Below, piece by piece: positions 43,674-56,936 of a stretch of DNA of 64,000 nt. Position numbers and translations under genes: made by a program. Below the pieces are notes generated by a model. That model saw nothing but the letters and a program-made list of their open reading frames with translations. It was not told the origin of the DNA and searched no databases. Position 1 is the first letter of the stretch. Each line of letters starts with the position of its first letter. This DNA is from Nicotiana tabacum (lineage: Eukaryota > Streptophyta > Magnoliopsida > Solanales > Solanaceae), in NCBI RefSeq assembly GCF_000715075.1, contig NC_134102.1:101516266-101580265 (forward strand), read 5' to 3'.

Positions 43674-45494
43674 TTTATGTGAAAAATAGATTAGAATGTG
43701 AATTAGAGCTTTAAAACTCAACTAAGTTGACTTTAGTCAACATTTTGAGCAAACTGACTCGGATCAGTGTTTTACAGTTCTGGTAAGTCCGTATCGTGAT
43801 TTGGGACTTGGACGTATGCCCGAAATCAAATTCCGAGGTCCTAAGTCCGAGATACGAGATTTTGATAAAAAATTAAAAGTTTAAGTTCAAATAGTGACCA
43901 GATGTCGAATTATGTAAAAACGACCCCGGAATAGAATTTTGATGATTCCAACAGGTCTGTATGGGGATTTTGGACTTAGGAGCGTGATTGAAATTTTATT
44001 TGAAAGTTCGTAGTGAAATTAGGCTTGTAATGGCTAAAATAGAAATTTAAGTTTGGAAGTTTGACGAGGGAGTTGACTTTTTGATATCGTGGTCGGGATC
44101 CAGTTCTGAAAATTTTCACAGCTCTGTTATGTTATTTATGACTTGTGTGCAAAATTTGAGGTCAATCAAACTTGATTTGATAGGTTTCGACAGCGAATGT
44201 AGAAGTTGGAAATTCTTGAGTTTCATTAAGCTTAAATTGGGGTGTGATTTGTGATTTTAGCGTTGTTTGATTTTATTTGAGGTTTCAAATAAGTTCGTAT
44301 GATATTTTAGGACTTGTTGGTGCATTTGGTTGAGGTTCCGAGGGCCTCGGGTGAGTTTCGGATGGGTAACAGATCAAAAGTGGGACTTAGCTGCTACAAT
44401 TTTTCTCGTGGAAATGTTGTCAAAATCGGGCTCCCCTGTCAAAATCGGGCTCACTAACAAATTGGGTTCTCTTACAAATCCGTAAGTTATAAAAACAGGG
44501 GACTTCGTCCCATTTGCCATTTTTGACGAATTGGAGCTTGAGGAAAGGCGATTTTGATATATTTTCAAGGAAAAATATTGGGGTAAGTGATTCTAATTCG
44601 GATTTGGTCAATATACACGAATATATCATTATTTTCACCATTTAATTAGTGTATTGAGATAGAAATTTGGGAAATTTTTAGAAATCTCATAAAAACGGAT
44701 TTTTGGGATTTCGGTGTTGATTCGGAGTCGGATTTGAGTGAAACTGGTATGGTTGGACTCGTAATTGAATGGGTTGTTAGATTTTGCAAGTTTCATCGGA
44801 TTCCGAGACGTGGGCCCCACGTGCGATTTTTGAGCTAATTTCGGATTTTATTGAAAAATATAGTATTTTCTTATGAAATTGATTCCTATAATTTTGTTGA
44901 CTATATCAAATTAATTATGACTAGATACGAGTCGATCAGAGTCACAAAATCGAGCAAAAAGCATACTACTTGGTTAAATTGGAGCAAGTCGAGGTAAGTG
45001 GCTAGTCTAACATTGTGTGGGGGAAATTTCTCCTAAGATTGGTATTGATGTGATTATTGAAATGTGTTAAAAGTCATGTACACGAGGTGGCGAGTGTGTA
45101 CACAGGCTAAATGTGAAAGATTATATTTTTAAATTGTGTAGATCAGTGTTGCGCATTCATTAAATTTTTGTATCTTGTTATATTCTTTATCATTGATCTG
45201 AAATATATACCTTAAATTTGTTTGACCTTTTCCTGCTAATTATTTTACCTTTCAGTTGAAACTTGGTTTTTTTATTTTGTGCATTATTTGAAGGTTGATT
45301 TTCTTTAAATTAAATATTATTAATATGAAGTATTTGACATTTTTAAATTTGATATTGAAGCAACGTATTAAAGATTTTGAAATATTATTTTCCTGAATTA
45401 TTTATTCCTGAATATTTTTGTAAGATTTTCGTACTCATTGTGATGGAGCCGTAAACTCTTTATTGTGGAAAAATATTATTGATGATTTATTTTG
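43674..45494 (+). repeat. Truncated 5' LTR, block B
   Basis: Interior of a gypsy LTR homologous to 50208-52022. It lacks the first about 125 bp and the last about 1 kb and is fused to the gag leader, exactly as in block A. It keeps the GGGGTAAGTGATTCTAA donor-like leader and CACGAGGTGGCGAGT words. Confidence 0.85.
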
Positions 45495-47180
45495 CGGATC
45501 GGTACGGAGACGTCTATACTTATCTTTGAGAGGCTATGGAACTGTTAGGAAAAATTCACTTCTTTGATTCCTTATCGTGCGACAATGATTTAGCTTGAAA
45601 CATATATATCTTATATTCTTTTGTATCCACTCGTGTATAACATTGCGCACTCGGTATCAGTTGTGCGTCGACGGTTCGTGATGCCGCAGATGGACTACGA
45701 GGGAGCCAGAGATGCTCAAACATTGCCTCAACGTGTGGTTCCGACTGAAGATGCAGTCGTATTGAGAGATCACCTAGTGAATCATATGGGGGGTGCAACG
45801 GACGTTGGCGTCTGGTTGATTTATACGACCTGTGAAGATTATTATTGTGGATCATCGGACATTGTGACCTATGACTTCGCGCCGAGTGGGGGAGTCCACT
45901 AACAATGGGTGGATTGCGGGGTCATGTGTTATATCAGTTTTGGCCTGAAATGTATATATGTGGTACTATAAGGTTCCCTAAAATTTACATATGTTTAAGG
46001 CCTGAGATTTTGTAGAGGATAAGGCTGGGACTTGCGGTATAGAAACAACTCTAAAATTACATAAGGTCTACTCACCGTGGACGTTACGGTTGCGGATTTT
46101 GGGGTGCTTCGGATGAAGTACAGTTGTTGACGAGATTCTGAACTATGTAGTTCGTGCCAAGATTTGTCTATATGGAGCTCTACTTTTGTGATCGTTGTGT
46201 ATAAATAGGGGTAAGAGTTACCCCAAAAAAGAATCAAAGATTATGTTAAGAAGTGGGTCAGCTCAACAGTGTTGAGTCAGCATAACAAAAGAAGAAATTG
46301 GCCTTGGGAGAGATAATTCTCCACCGGTGTTTGTGGCAAGCCTATTTAGAGGGCAGACCAGCCAATGCAACACCGCCCATTAGGCTCAGTTCTCAGAAAT
46401 ACTTTTGAAAGAGTTTGTTTTCCGGACTCTCCGTAATGTGTGGCGCATAGGGTTTGAACGGTTGCGTCAGGTCACCATGACTGTGACATAATATGCCATC
46501 AGGTTCAATAAGTTAGCGCATCATATTCCTACTTTGCTTCCTACAACCAGAGAGCGAGTCCACATACTCATTAGAGGACCCAATTATAATCGTAAAATTT
46601 TGTACGACTCGGGAGCTATAGGCTGATACTTCATTTCCACTAGTAGTAAAAATTGCCAAGATATTAGAACGTGTTCGGGGTGATGAAAAAAAGAAACTAA
46701 GGAGACCAAGACGTCTCGAGGTTCTGGGGATTCAGTGGATTCTACTCTACAAGTATAAATTATTATGGCGGGGGCTCGGGCAGTCGGCTAGCCTGGTCCG
46801 CACATCGAATTACTCGGTGTGCTCCATTAAGTTTGTTTAATGGACCACCGACATGAGTTTCCTATAATGGTTATTCCAGTTATCTGGCACAGACTCAATA
46901 TGAGCAGCCAAACCCGCAAAGGGGTTGTTATGAATACGTTGATACTAGGCACATCATGAAAATAAAAATTGTACCAAACTTGGGAGAGACATATTTCATC
47001 AAAGCACTCAGGCTACGTGCCCCATTGCAGTTACTACACCACCCACACAACTAGTTAGGGGTGGAGGACAGATGGGTAAAAGGCGTCCTAGAGGTGGAGA
47101 CCCAGCTGTTGATATATTTGTTTTATGGTATGGCGGAGGTCGCTACATCAGATGGTGTCATTACAAGTACGACCTCAATT
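45495..47180 (+). pseudogene. gag, heavily decayed, block B
   Basis: Counterpart of 30146-31830 with the same stops: MTVT followed by a stop, YAIRFNKLAHHIPTLL near 46500, the knuckle remnant YEYVDTRHIMK near 46930 and RGGGQMGKRRPRGGDP near 47060-47100. No part could make a functional Gag. Confidence 0.75.
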
Positions 47181-47988
47181 TAATATAAAGGAATAATTTC
47201 CTTAACTTGATTCGGTTCTCAGTATCGAAATGAGTCCTCCTATGGTGCTCCACTTATGAGTGAGCTTAGTAATTCTATAATCTACTTATATGTTTACTCA
47301 TGTTGGGAGATTCCCTGGAGATAACTACGCCTATCATTCCATGTTGGTCACTAATAAGACCTGTGAGGTTAAATGTGGCTTTCTGTTACTCATTTCGATA
47401 AATTTTGATGTAATTTACGGATAATTAATTATAAATTGTGAATTTTATGCCCTACCAGTTTGGGTTCATTATGTGTTGTGATTTTGTTTAATGAAAATTA
47501 TTTAGAAGGAGCAAATGAAAATTTTGATTGGCACGATATGCATATTACTTGTGATTCAGAACCGAGGACGAGATTCTTGCATTTTAATATAAACTGATAT
47601 GTCTAACCGAGCTACGAGCTGCGGTGAAAGTTATATAAGGACGAGATCCTTGTGAGAAAAAAATTCTTGTGTTTAAGTTCTCCCTTGTGAAATTTAATTT
47701 GTACTATAGTACTAATAGGGAGTCATGCCTTTTAGGTTTATTTGAAAATTCTATATGAAATTCTTTGTGCATACTTGCTAATTTTGTGTTGTAATTATTG
47801 AGTTTTAACCTACGAGGTAGGGTCCCGCCCAGGTGACGTTAAACGTGACTCATTAATTCGGGTAAATAATTATGAGGTCTTCATGCCTTGTGTCTCGTTA
47901 TCAGTATTGTGAAGGTTTGAAACGAGATTTTTGTTAACATGAAGTTAATTGACGATTCTGTAATTGATTATGAACAACTATTAAGACC
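47181..47988 (+). pseudogene. Decayed protease region, block B
   Basis: Third copy of the fossil sequence of 449-1254. It ends where the RT palm has been deleted and the sequence passes to RLTQKGAPF of the RT/RNase H junction at 47989. Confidence 0.65.
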
Positions 47989-48572
47989 AGATTGACCCAG
48001 AAGGGTGCTCCGTTCATATGGACCTAGGAATGTGAGGAGAGCTTCCAAAAGCTCAAGACAACTTTGACTACAACCCCAATGTTGGTATTGCCTATAGGTT
48101 CAGGGTCTTATATTGTGTATTGTGATGCGTCGCGTATTGATCTCGACGCAGTGTTGATGCAAGACGGTATGGTAATTGCCTACGCATCCAGACAATTAAA
48201 GGTGCCAAAGAAAATTATCCTATACACAACCTTGATTTAGCAGCTATTGTTCATACCTTAAAGATTTGGTGGCATTATTTGTATGATGTCCATTGAGAGG
48301 TCTACACCGATCACCGAAGTCTACAACATCTGTTTAAACAGAAGGATCTTAATTTGCGGTAGCAGAGATGGTTGTAGTTGCTTAAGGATTATGATATCAC
48401 GATTATCTATCATCCTAGGAAGGCCAATGTAGTGGACGATGCCTTGAGTCGTAAGGCAGAGAGTTTGGGCAGCTTAGCATATTTACCAGTAGCAGAGAGG
48501 CCTTTAGCCTAGGATGTTCAAGCCTTGGCCAAACAGTTTGTTAGACTGGATATTTCCGAGTCGGGATGAGTT
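47989..48572 (+). pseudogene. RNase H and tether, block B
   Basis: Reads [12 protein letters not shown] with a stop, then [37 protein letters not shown] and, in another frame, the TDHRSLQHLFK equivalent. Several stops (for example in WTxECEES and GCSCLR) and a frameshift at KKIILYT leave no usable enzyme. The RT active site is absent altogether. Confidence 0.85.
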
Positions 48573-49118
48573 TTGGCTTATGTGGTTTCTCAGTCGTCTC
48601 TTTATGATCGTATTAGAGAGCGTCAGTATGATGACCCCCATCTGCTTTTCCTTAAGGACACAGTTCAGCACGGTGATGCCAAGGAAGTCACCATTGGAGA
48701 TGAAGGTGTATTATGGATGCAGGGCAGGCTATGTGTGCCTATTATAGATAAGTTGCGTGAGTTGATTCTCCAGGAGGCTCATAGTTTGCGGTACTCCATT
48801 CATCCGGGTGGTGCAAAGATGTATCAAGACTTGAGACATCACTATTTGTGGAGGAGGATGAAGAAAGACATAGAGGAATATGTAGCTCGGTGCCTAAATT
48901 ATCAGCAAGTGAAGTATGAGCATCAACGACCGAGTGGATTGCTTCAGAAGTGTGAAATTCCAAAATGGAAATGGGAGTGGATCACTATGGATTTCATTGT
49001 TAGGCTCCCACGAACTCAGAGGAAGTTCGACGCTGTTTGGGTGATTGTGGATAGATTGACCAAGTCAGCTCATTTCATTCCTGTAATTACTACTTACTCT
49101 TCAGAGCAGCTGGCTTAG
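48573..49118 (+). pseudogene. Integrase N-terminal half, block B
   Basis: A 181-codon open frame: SSLYDRIRERQYDDPHLLFL, then EAHSLRYSIHPGGAKMYQDL with the His pair, and RCLNYQQVKYEHQ, where the CxxC second Cys is Tyr so zinc binding is likely lost. ITMDFIVRLPRTQRKFDAVW and VIVDRLTKSAHF carry the first catalytic Asp. It ends at a stop after SSEQLA. Confidence 0.9.
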
Positions 49119-49910
49119 GTATATATTCGCGAGATCGTTAGACTTCATGGCGTACCAGTATCTATCATCTCTTACTGGGGTACGTAGTATACATCACGGT
49201 TCTGGAGGGCAGTACAACGTGAGTTGAGTACTCGGGTAGAGTTGAGTACAACATTTCACCCTCAGACGATCGGGCAGTCCGAACGCACTATTCAGATACT
49301 GGAGGATATGCTTCGTGCGTGTGTGATATATTTTGGGGGTGCTTGGGATCAGTTCTTACCACTTGCGAAGTTTGCTTATAACAACAATTACCAGTCAAGC
49401 ATTCAGATGGCTCCGTATGAGGCCTTGTATGGTAGGCGGTGTCGGTCTCCAGTGGGTTGGTTCGAACCGGGCGAGGCTAGACTATTGGGTACAGACTTGG
49501 TTAAGGATGCCTTGGAAAAGGTTAAGTTGATTCAGGATCGGCTTCGTACAGCCCAATCTAGATAGAAGAGTTATGCGGATCAAGAGGTCCGTGATGTTGC
49601 ATTCATGGTTGGTGAGCGGATATTGCTCCGGGTTTCGCCTATGAAGGGTGTGATGAGGTTTGGAAAAAAGGGCAAGTTGAGCCCTAAGTATATTGGGCCT
49701 TTTGAGATTCTTGAGAGAGTTGGGGAGGTGGCTTACAGACTTGCACTATCACCTAGTCTCTCTGCAGTTCATCCGGTATTCTATGTTTCTATGCTTTGGA
49801 AATATCACGGCGATCCATCTCATATGTTAGACTTCAGTTCGGTTCAGTTGGACAAGGATCTACCTTATGTTGAGGAACCAGTGGCTATTTTAGATAGGCA
49901 GGTTTGAAAG
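49119..49910 (+). pseudogene. Integrase C-terminal half, block B
   Basis: Continues the integrase: HGVPVSIISYWGT with a stop. Relatives have SIISDRGTQ, so the second catalytic Asp is Tyr. Then HPQTIGQSERTIQILEDMLR with the Glu region, YNNNYQSSIQMAPYEALYGR, RSPVGWFEPGE, a stop at AQSR, and KGKLSPKYIGPFEIL with VFYVSMLWKYHGDPSH. It ends at a TGA after LDRQV (49905-49907), followed by decayed tail sequence to the PPT. Confidence 0.9.
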
Positions 49911-50071
49911 CTGAGGTCAAAGAACATAGCTTCCGAGAAGGTTCAGTGGAGGGGTCATCCGCTCGAGGAGGCGACTTGGGAGACCGAGCATTATATGCGC
50001 AGCTGTTATCCACCCTTATTCACCAGCTCAGGTACTTTTTCTAACTCTGTTCGAGGACGAACGTTTATTTT

Positions 50072-50083
50072 AGAGGTGGAGAA
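50072..50083 (+). other. Polypurine tract, block B element
   Basis: AGAGGTGGAGAA directly before the LTR at 50084, identical to 13047-13058. Confidence 0.85.
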
Positions 50084-53040
50084 TGTGATGACCCAAAATG
50101 TCATCTTTAAATTCAGTAACTAATTCTGTGTTCTAAGACCTCAAAAAGTACTATTTATCATTCCTCGACTTGCGTGCACAGTCCGTAAAATTTTCCTGAA
50201 AGTTTTAATGTGAAAAATGGATTAAAATGTGAATTAGAGCTTCAAAACTCAACTAAGTTGACTTTGGTCAACATTTTGAGCAAACGGACTCGAATCAGTG
50301 TTTTGACAATTCCGGTAGGTCCATATCGTGGTTTGGGACTTGGGCGTATGCCTGGAATCAAATTCCGAGGTCCCTAGTCCGAGATACAGAATTTTGATAA
50401 AAAATTAAAAGTTTAAGTTCAAATAGTGACTGGATGTCGAACTATATGCAAATGACTCCGGACTAGAATTTTGATGATTCCAACAGCTTCGTATGGTGAT
50501 TTTGGACTTAGGAGCGTGATCGAAATTTTATTTGGAAGTCCGTACTGAAATTAGGTTTAAAATGGCTAAAATAGGAATTTAAGTTTGGAAGTTTGACCGG
50601 GGAGTTGAGTTTTTGATATCGGGGTCAGAATCCAGTTCTGAAAATTTTCAGAGCTCCATTATGTTATTTATGACTTGTGTGCAAAATTTGAAGTCAATCG
50701 GACTTGATTTGATAGGTTTCGACATCGAATGTAGAAGTTGAAAATTCTTGAGTTTCATTAAGCTTAAATTGGGGTGTGATTTGTGATTTTAGCATTGTGT
50801 GATTTGATTTGAGGTTTCAAATAAGTCCGTATGATATTTTAGGACTTGTTGGTGTATTGGGTTGAGGTCCTGAGGGCCTCGGGTGTGTTTCAGATGGTTA
50901 ACAGATCAAAAGTGGGACTTAGCTGCTGCAATTTTTCTGGTGGAAATGCTGTCAAAATCGGGCTGCCTGTCAAAATCGGACTCCCTGTCAAAATCGGACT
51001 CCCTGATAGATCTGCAAGTTATAAAAATAGGGGATTTCGTCCCATTTGCCATTTTTGATGAATTGGAGCTTGAAGAGAGGAAATTTTTATATATTTTCAA
51101 GGAAAAATATTGGGGTAAGTGATTCTAACTCGAATTTGGTCAATATACACGAATATATCATTGTTTTCACCATTTAATTAGTGTATTGAGATGGAAATTT
51201 GAATTTTTTTAGAAATCTCATAAAAACGAATTTTTGAGATTTCGATGTAGATTCGGAGTCGGATTTGAGTGAAACTGGTATGGTTGGACTCGTAATTAAA
51301 TGGATTATCGGATTTTGCAAGTTTCGACGGATTCCGAGATGTGGGCCCCACAAGCGATATTTGAGCTAATTTCGGATTTTATTGAAAAATATAGTATTTT
51401 CTTATGAAATTGATTCCTATAATTTTTGTTGACTGTATCGAATTAATTATGACTAGATACGAGTCAATCGGAGTCGGAAAATCGAGCAAAAAATATATTA
51501 CTTGGTTAAATTGGAGCAAGTCGAGGTTAGTGCTTGTCTAACCTTGTGTGTGAGAAATTTCCCCTAGGATTGGTATTGGTGTGATTATTGAAATGTATTG
51601 AAAGTCATGTACACGAGGTGACGAGTGTGTACACGGGCTAAATATGAAAGATTATATTTTTAAATTGTGTAGATCACTGTTGCGCATTTATTAAATTATT
51701 TTATCTTGTTATATTCTTCTTCATTGATCTGAAATATATACCTTAAATTTGTTTGACCTTTTTCTGCTAAATGTTTTACCTGTTCAGTTGAAACTTGGTT
51801 TCTTTTATTCTGTGTATTATTTGAAGATTGATTTTCTTTAAATTAAATATTATTAATATGAAGTATTTGACATTTTTAAATTTGATATTGAAGCAACGTA
51901 TTAAAGATTTTGAAATATTATTTTCCTGAATTATTTATTCCTGAATATTTATGTAAGATTTTCGTACTCATTGTGATGGAGCCGTGAACTCTTTATTATG
52001 GAAAAATATTATTGATGATTTATTTTGGCATGAGCCATGAGCTCTTTATTGTGAAAAAATATTGTTGTTGAATTATTTTGACAAGTTATATTATTTGAGC
52101 ACTTGAGGTACACATTGTGATATATTGTGATATTCATACACATGCAGTGGTATAAGGTCTGGGTATTGAAACGCATGTGGTGAGATAAGGATGGCTTGAT
52201 ACGCGTGGCTAGTATGGAAAACTAATAGAAGTCATGTGGTGTGATAAGGATGGCTAAAACGCGGGATGCTATTTCGGGAATAATGTTTTCTTTCAAATAA
52301 ATTGTGAAGGCTCCCGCGGTGAGATAAGGAAATGAGATATTATGAATTTATTTATGATTTGGGACTACGAGGAGGTACCTCGGGAGTGCCCTTGTTGATA
52401 TTGATTTATGGCCGCAGTTGCCTTTGATTAATTGTTGTGATTTTCTTGAAGTTGAAAGAAAATTTTGTTTTGTTTCCACGAGATATTAATTACCATTATT
52501 TGGTGTAATTAAATGTGACATACTACTTGATTCATTTCCATTGTTATTTTATCTTATTATATTGTTTAAACATTTTATCATGTCATTAGTTATTCTCTAG
52601 TAGGGCCTGACCTGACCTCGTCACTACTCTACCGAGGTTAGGCTTGGCACTTACTGGGTACCGCTGTGGTGTACTCATACTACGCTTCTGTATATCTTTT
52701 TGTGCAGATCCAGGTACATCTTATCAGACCAGGAATCAGTAAACTAACTGTACGAGGAGACTTTGAGGTATATCTGCCAGCGTCCGCAGACTCTGGAGTC
52801 CCCTTCTATCTTACTATGTTGTCTCCCTTATTTTATTTTAGACTCTGATGTATAGAGACATGTAGAATAAATTCTTAGAAGCTTGTGACTTATTTCTACT
52901 GGGTTTTGGGAGTTGAAATTGTTTGAATTGTAGTTTATTTATTTCAGATATTTATTATTATTCCGCATTGATAGGCTTACCTAGTCTTAGAGACTATGTG
53001 CCATCACGACATCCTATAGAGGGAATTTGGGGTCGTGACA
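50084..53040 (+). repeat. 3' LTR of block B element
   Basis: 2957 bp, from TGTGATGACCC to GGGGTCGTGACA. It is the only complete LTR of this subfamily in the window. It contains GATAAGGATGGCT repeats (52170-52255). The small frames at 50846-51122 and 52666-52848 are not genes. No target duplication could be paired because the 5' end is deleted. Confidence 0.9.
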
Positions 53041-53201
53041 CAACAACCATAGAAAGTGTGCACCCATCTGCTAGAATCCAACAACATATACCTTGTTGAC
53101 CATCCCTACATCACTGTCACCAAGTCTTACAATTCAAGGGGATTTGCTAGCATGGGTTATATTTCTGTAAAGGGTGCCTGGGTCAAGAAACAAGAAGTTG
53201 A
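53041..53201 (+). pseudogene. Gag-like fragment left of the sister locus
   Basis: From about 53070 it reads HLLESNNIYLVDHPYITVTK and SYNSRGFASMGYISVKGAWV, homologous to the 2.5-kb units. It is interrupted at GAAACCA by the gypsy 5' LTR. The downstream half of such a unit is at 15052-16170 beside the other copy. 53041-53069 is unassigned. Confidence 0.82.
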
Positions 53202-53206
53202 AACCA
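53202..53206. repeat. Target-site duplication AACCA, left end of outer element
   Basis: Precedes the 5' LTR at 53207. It matches 15047-15051 after the 3' LTR of the other copy, as expected if both copies descend from one insertion. Confidence 0.88.
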
Positions 53207-54481
53207 TGTGATAACCCAAAATGTCATCTTTAAATCTAATAATTAATTATATGTTCTAAGACCTAAAAAACTAATTGTCACTCGTCGACTTGCGTGCGAA
53301 GTCCGTAAATTTTTCCGGAGTATTTTTATGTGAAAAATAGATTAAAATGTGAAATAGAACCTTAAAACTCAGCTGAGTTGACTTTGGTCAATATTTTGAG
53401 CAAACGAACCCGGATCAGTATTTTGATAGTTCCGGTAGGTCCGTATCGTGAATTTGGAGGTTCCTAGCTCAAGTTATGACCATTTAACGGAAACTAGTAA
53501 TTTAAAGGCTAAAGATTTTTAAGTTTGACCACGGGGTTGACTTTTTGATATCGGAGTCAGAATCTAGTTCCAAAAATGTTCATAGCTCCTTATGTCATTT
53601 ATGACTTGTGTGCAAAATTTGAGGTCAATCGGACTTGATTCGATAGGTTTTAACATCGAATGTAGAAGATGGAAATTTCATAAGATTAAAGTTTCAAGTG
53701 AGTTCGTACAAGAGCTAACTTCAAATGAGCATAAATCTCATGATACGAAGTTGTATATGGTGTATTACCTATCAAATGAAGTTGTGATATCGGAATTGGA
53801 TAATTATTGTATGGTTGAACTCGTAGCGGAACGGGTGTTCGGATTTCGCGAGTTTTTCCGGGACATGGGACGTGGGTCCCACTGTCGAATATTTAAATGA
53901 ATTTAGGATTTTTATCCGGAAAATTATTAAAGTCATATGGAATTAATTCGTATGATTCGTATTGAGTAGATCAAATTATTTGTGAATAGATTTGAAGCTT
54001 TTGGAGACATATCTAAAAGGAAAAGTTGTGGTCGAGTAATTGATTGGAATTTACAAAGCGAGGTAAGTGTCGTGGTTAACCTTGACTTGAGGGAATAGAA
54101 CCCTTAATTTATTTGTTATGTGAAATGCATGTGAACGATGTATAGGCGAGGTGACGAGTGTCTATACGTCGTCAAATTGATTTTTGTCTACTTAAAAAAT
54201 TATAAATTGTTTTAAATCATGAATTAATTATTACAATAATTGTTTCTCTCCTATTCTTTGTCAAATATTAATCCTTGAATTCTTGCACTTGTGACACCAA
54301 TTCTAGGATGGGTATGGATTATTCACTATATTTCAGACCATACTTCCGCATTTGTTTCTTTGTTATTAATAAATTTTTAAATTGTTTAAAAATGACTAAT
54401 ATTATTCTAACGTTGGCTTGCCTAGCAAGTGAAATGTTATGCGCCATCACAGTTCGAATGTGGGAATTTCGGGTCGTGACA
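53207..54481 (+). repeat. 5' LTR of outer element, sister locus
   Basis: 1275 bp, TGTGATAACCC to GGGTCGTGACA. Relative to 13059-15046 it lacks a short piece near 53452 and about 660 bp near 53781, which include the palindrome motifs and TATA-like word. It therefore has no visible promoter. Confidence 0.92.
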
Positions 54482-54483
54482 AT

Positions 54484-54495
54484 TTATATCAGAGC
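54484..54495 (+). other. Primer binding site, sister outer element
   Basis: TTATATCAGAGC, two mismatches from TGGTATCAGAGC (initiator-Met tRNA type), three bases after the LTR end. Confidence 0.78.
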
Positions 54496-54682
54496 ACTAG
54501 GTTATATAGGTCTCACGAGTCACGAGCAAGCTTAGTAGAGTCCGAAGGATCGGTACGGAGACGTCTGTACTTATCTTTCAGAGGCTATGGAGTTTAGGAA
54601 CAATTTCACTTATATTCTACTCTGTCATGCGATTTTATTCTATCATTGATGATTGAACTTTTCTATTCTTGTCCACTCGCAA

Positions 54683-55941
54683 ATGACGAGAACACGCACT
54701 GTGTCTACAACCGGACATCAGCCAGAGCCCCCAGTGACAGCTACGACTAAGGGCAAAGGCCGAGGTCGAAGTCGCACTAGAGGTCGAGGTAGAAGCAGAG
54801 GTAGAGCTCAGTCCAGAGCTCGAGCAGCCGCACCTGTTGTAGAACCTTAGGTGGATCTTCAGGAGGAGGTTCCAGTTCAGAATGTACCAATTGGACCAGT
54901 TCAGGTCCCGGAAGGTTCATAGCCACTCCAGTACTTCAGGATGCTCTAGTCCATTTGGTGAGTCTTATGGAGGGCGTGGCCCATAATGGTACATTTTTAG
55001 TGGCGCCAGCCGTCTCACAGGCTGGGGGAGGAGCACAAACTCCCACTACTCCTTGGAGCAGATAGCTCCCCAGAATCAGGCTCCAGCAGCCCCGCCAGTT
55101 AGGGTAGTTCAGCCGGTTATTGCGGCATAGACCGGTGATAGGCCCGCCATGTCTTTTGAGGCCTTATTGAGACTGGATAAGTTTACCAAGCTCTTTCCAG
55201 TCCACTTCAGTGGTATACCTTCTGAGGACCCACATGATTATCTTGAACGTTGCCATGAGGTGCTGCGGAACATGGGCATAGTTGAGACCAATGTGGTTGA
55301 TTTTGCTGTATTTTAGATGATGGGCTCCGCCATGAGGTAGTGGAGGGATTATACATTGACTAGACCAGTTGGATCCCCTGCACTTATCTGGGAGCAATTC
55401 TCTCAGCTATTTCTGGAGAAGTTCCTTTCTGTCACACTGAGAGAGGACTTCCACAAGCAATTTGAGCGTCTACAGAAGGGCAATATGACTGTTACTCAGT
55501 ACGAGTCCCGTTTTGTGGATTTGGCTCGCCATGCTCTCCTTTTACTACCTACTGAGGGAGAGAGACTGAGGAGGTTTATTGAGGGTCTCACTCACCCTAT
55601 CAGGCTTCAGATGGCCAAGGAGACCGGAAGGGAGATTTCTTTTCGGACGACTGCTAATATCGCGAGGAAGATCGAGATGGTTCTTGCATAAGAGAGGGCA
55701 GAGGTCTAATATGAGGCCTCGTCAGTTCGGTAGTTTCAGTGGTGCCTCGTTTGGAGGCAGGGGTACTTATGGCAGGGGTCAGGTACCTAGAGGTGGAGGT
55801 CAGACCATTAGAGGTGGAGGACAAGCGGGTAGAAGGCGTCCTAGAGGTGGAGACCCATCTGTTATTATATTTGTTTTATGGTATGGCGTAGGTTGTTACA
55901 TCAGATGGTGTCGTTATGGGTACGACCTCGATTTAAAATAA
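54683..55941 (+). pseudogene. gag of outer element, sister locus
   Basis: Start ATG at 54683 gives MTRTRTVSTTGHQPEPPV and an Arg/Gly-rich leader with a TAG at 54848-54850. The rest of the leader and first capsid part are broken until the open stretch 55356-55691: FSQLFLEKFLSVTLREDFHK, MTVTQYESRFVDLARHALLL and RRFIEGLTHPIRLQMAKETG, ending at the same TAA as copy 1 (at position 196). The RGG-rich tail follows in another frame to 55941. No zinc knuckle is visible. Confidence 0.88.
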
Positions 55942-56746
55942 AGGAATAATTTCCTTAACTTGATTCAGTTCTGAGTATCAAGACGAGTCCTCCTATTGTG
56001 CTCCACTTATGAGTGAGCTTCGTAATTCTATAATCTACTTATGTGTTTACTCATGTTGGGAGATTCTATGGAGATAACTACGCCTATCATTCCATGTTGG
56101 TCACTAATAAGAGCTGTGAGGCTAAATGTGGCTTTCTGCTACTCATTTCGGTAAGTTTTGATGTAATTTACGGATAATTAATTACAAATTATGAATTATA
56201 TGCCCTACCGGTGTGGGGTTCATTATGTGTTGTGATTTTGTGTAACCGCAGTTATGTAAAAGGAGAAAATAGAAATTTTCTATTGGCACAATATGCATAT
56301 TACTTGTGATCCAGAACTGAGGACGAGATCCTCGAATTTTTAATATAAATCAATATGTTTAAATCGGGCTACGAGCTGCGGTGAAAGTTATATGAGGATG
56401 AGATCCTTATGAGGAAAAATTCTTGTGTTTAAGTTCTCCCTTATGAAATTTAATTTGTACTATACTACTAATAGGGAGTCATGCCTGTTAGGCTTATTTG
56501 ACAATTGATGTATGAAATTCTCAGTGCATATTTGCCAAAATATTGAATTTTGTAATCATTGAGTTTTAACCTACGAGGTAGGTGCTCGCCCATGTGGCGT
56601 TAAATGTTACTCATTAATTAGGGTAAATAATTATGAGGTCTTCATGCCTCGCATCTCGTTATCAGTATTGTGAAGGTTTGCAACGAGAGTTTTTATTAAC
56701 ATGAGGTTAATTGGCAATTCGGTAATTAATCATGAACAACTTTTAA
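55942..56746 (+). pseudogene. Decayed protease region, sister outer element
   Basis: Fourth copy of the fossil region (compare 449-1254), with only point differences from copy 1. Confidence 0.6.
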
Positions 56747-56936
56747 GAACAAATATCCGCTGCCAAGAATTGATGACTTATTTGATCAGCTTCAGGGTGC
56801 CAAGGTATTTTCGAAGATCGATTTGAGGTTTGTTAACCATCAGTTGACGATTAGGGCATCTGATGTCCCTAAGACAACTTTTAGGACTCGGTATGGGCAT
56901 TACGAATTCCTAGTGATGTCATTTGGGTTGACAAAT
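56747..56936 (+). pseudogene. RT 5' half, sister outer element
   Basis: [20 protein letters not shown] to VMSFGLTN, then the CAAAT at 56932-56936 and the nested LTR. It is the counterpart of 1255-1443. The GYHQ motif is NHQ here (GGTTACC to GTTAACC). Confidence 0.88.

Larger units (their letters stand above)
43161..48232 (+). repeat. Duplicated block, copy B
   Basis: Partner of 27608-32883. It contains the same leader, truncated 5' LTR (43674-45494), decayed gag and protease regions and RNase H start. Unlike copy A it has no N gap and continues into the rest of the gypsy element, so it retains the more complete arrangement. Confidence 0.92.
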
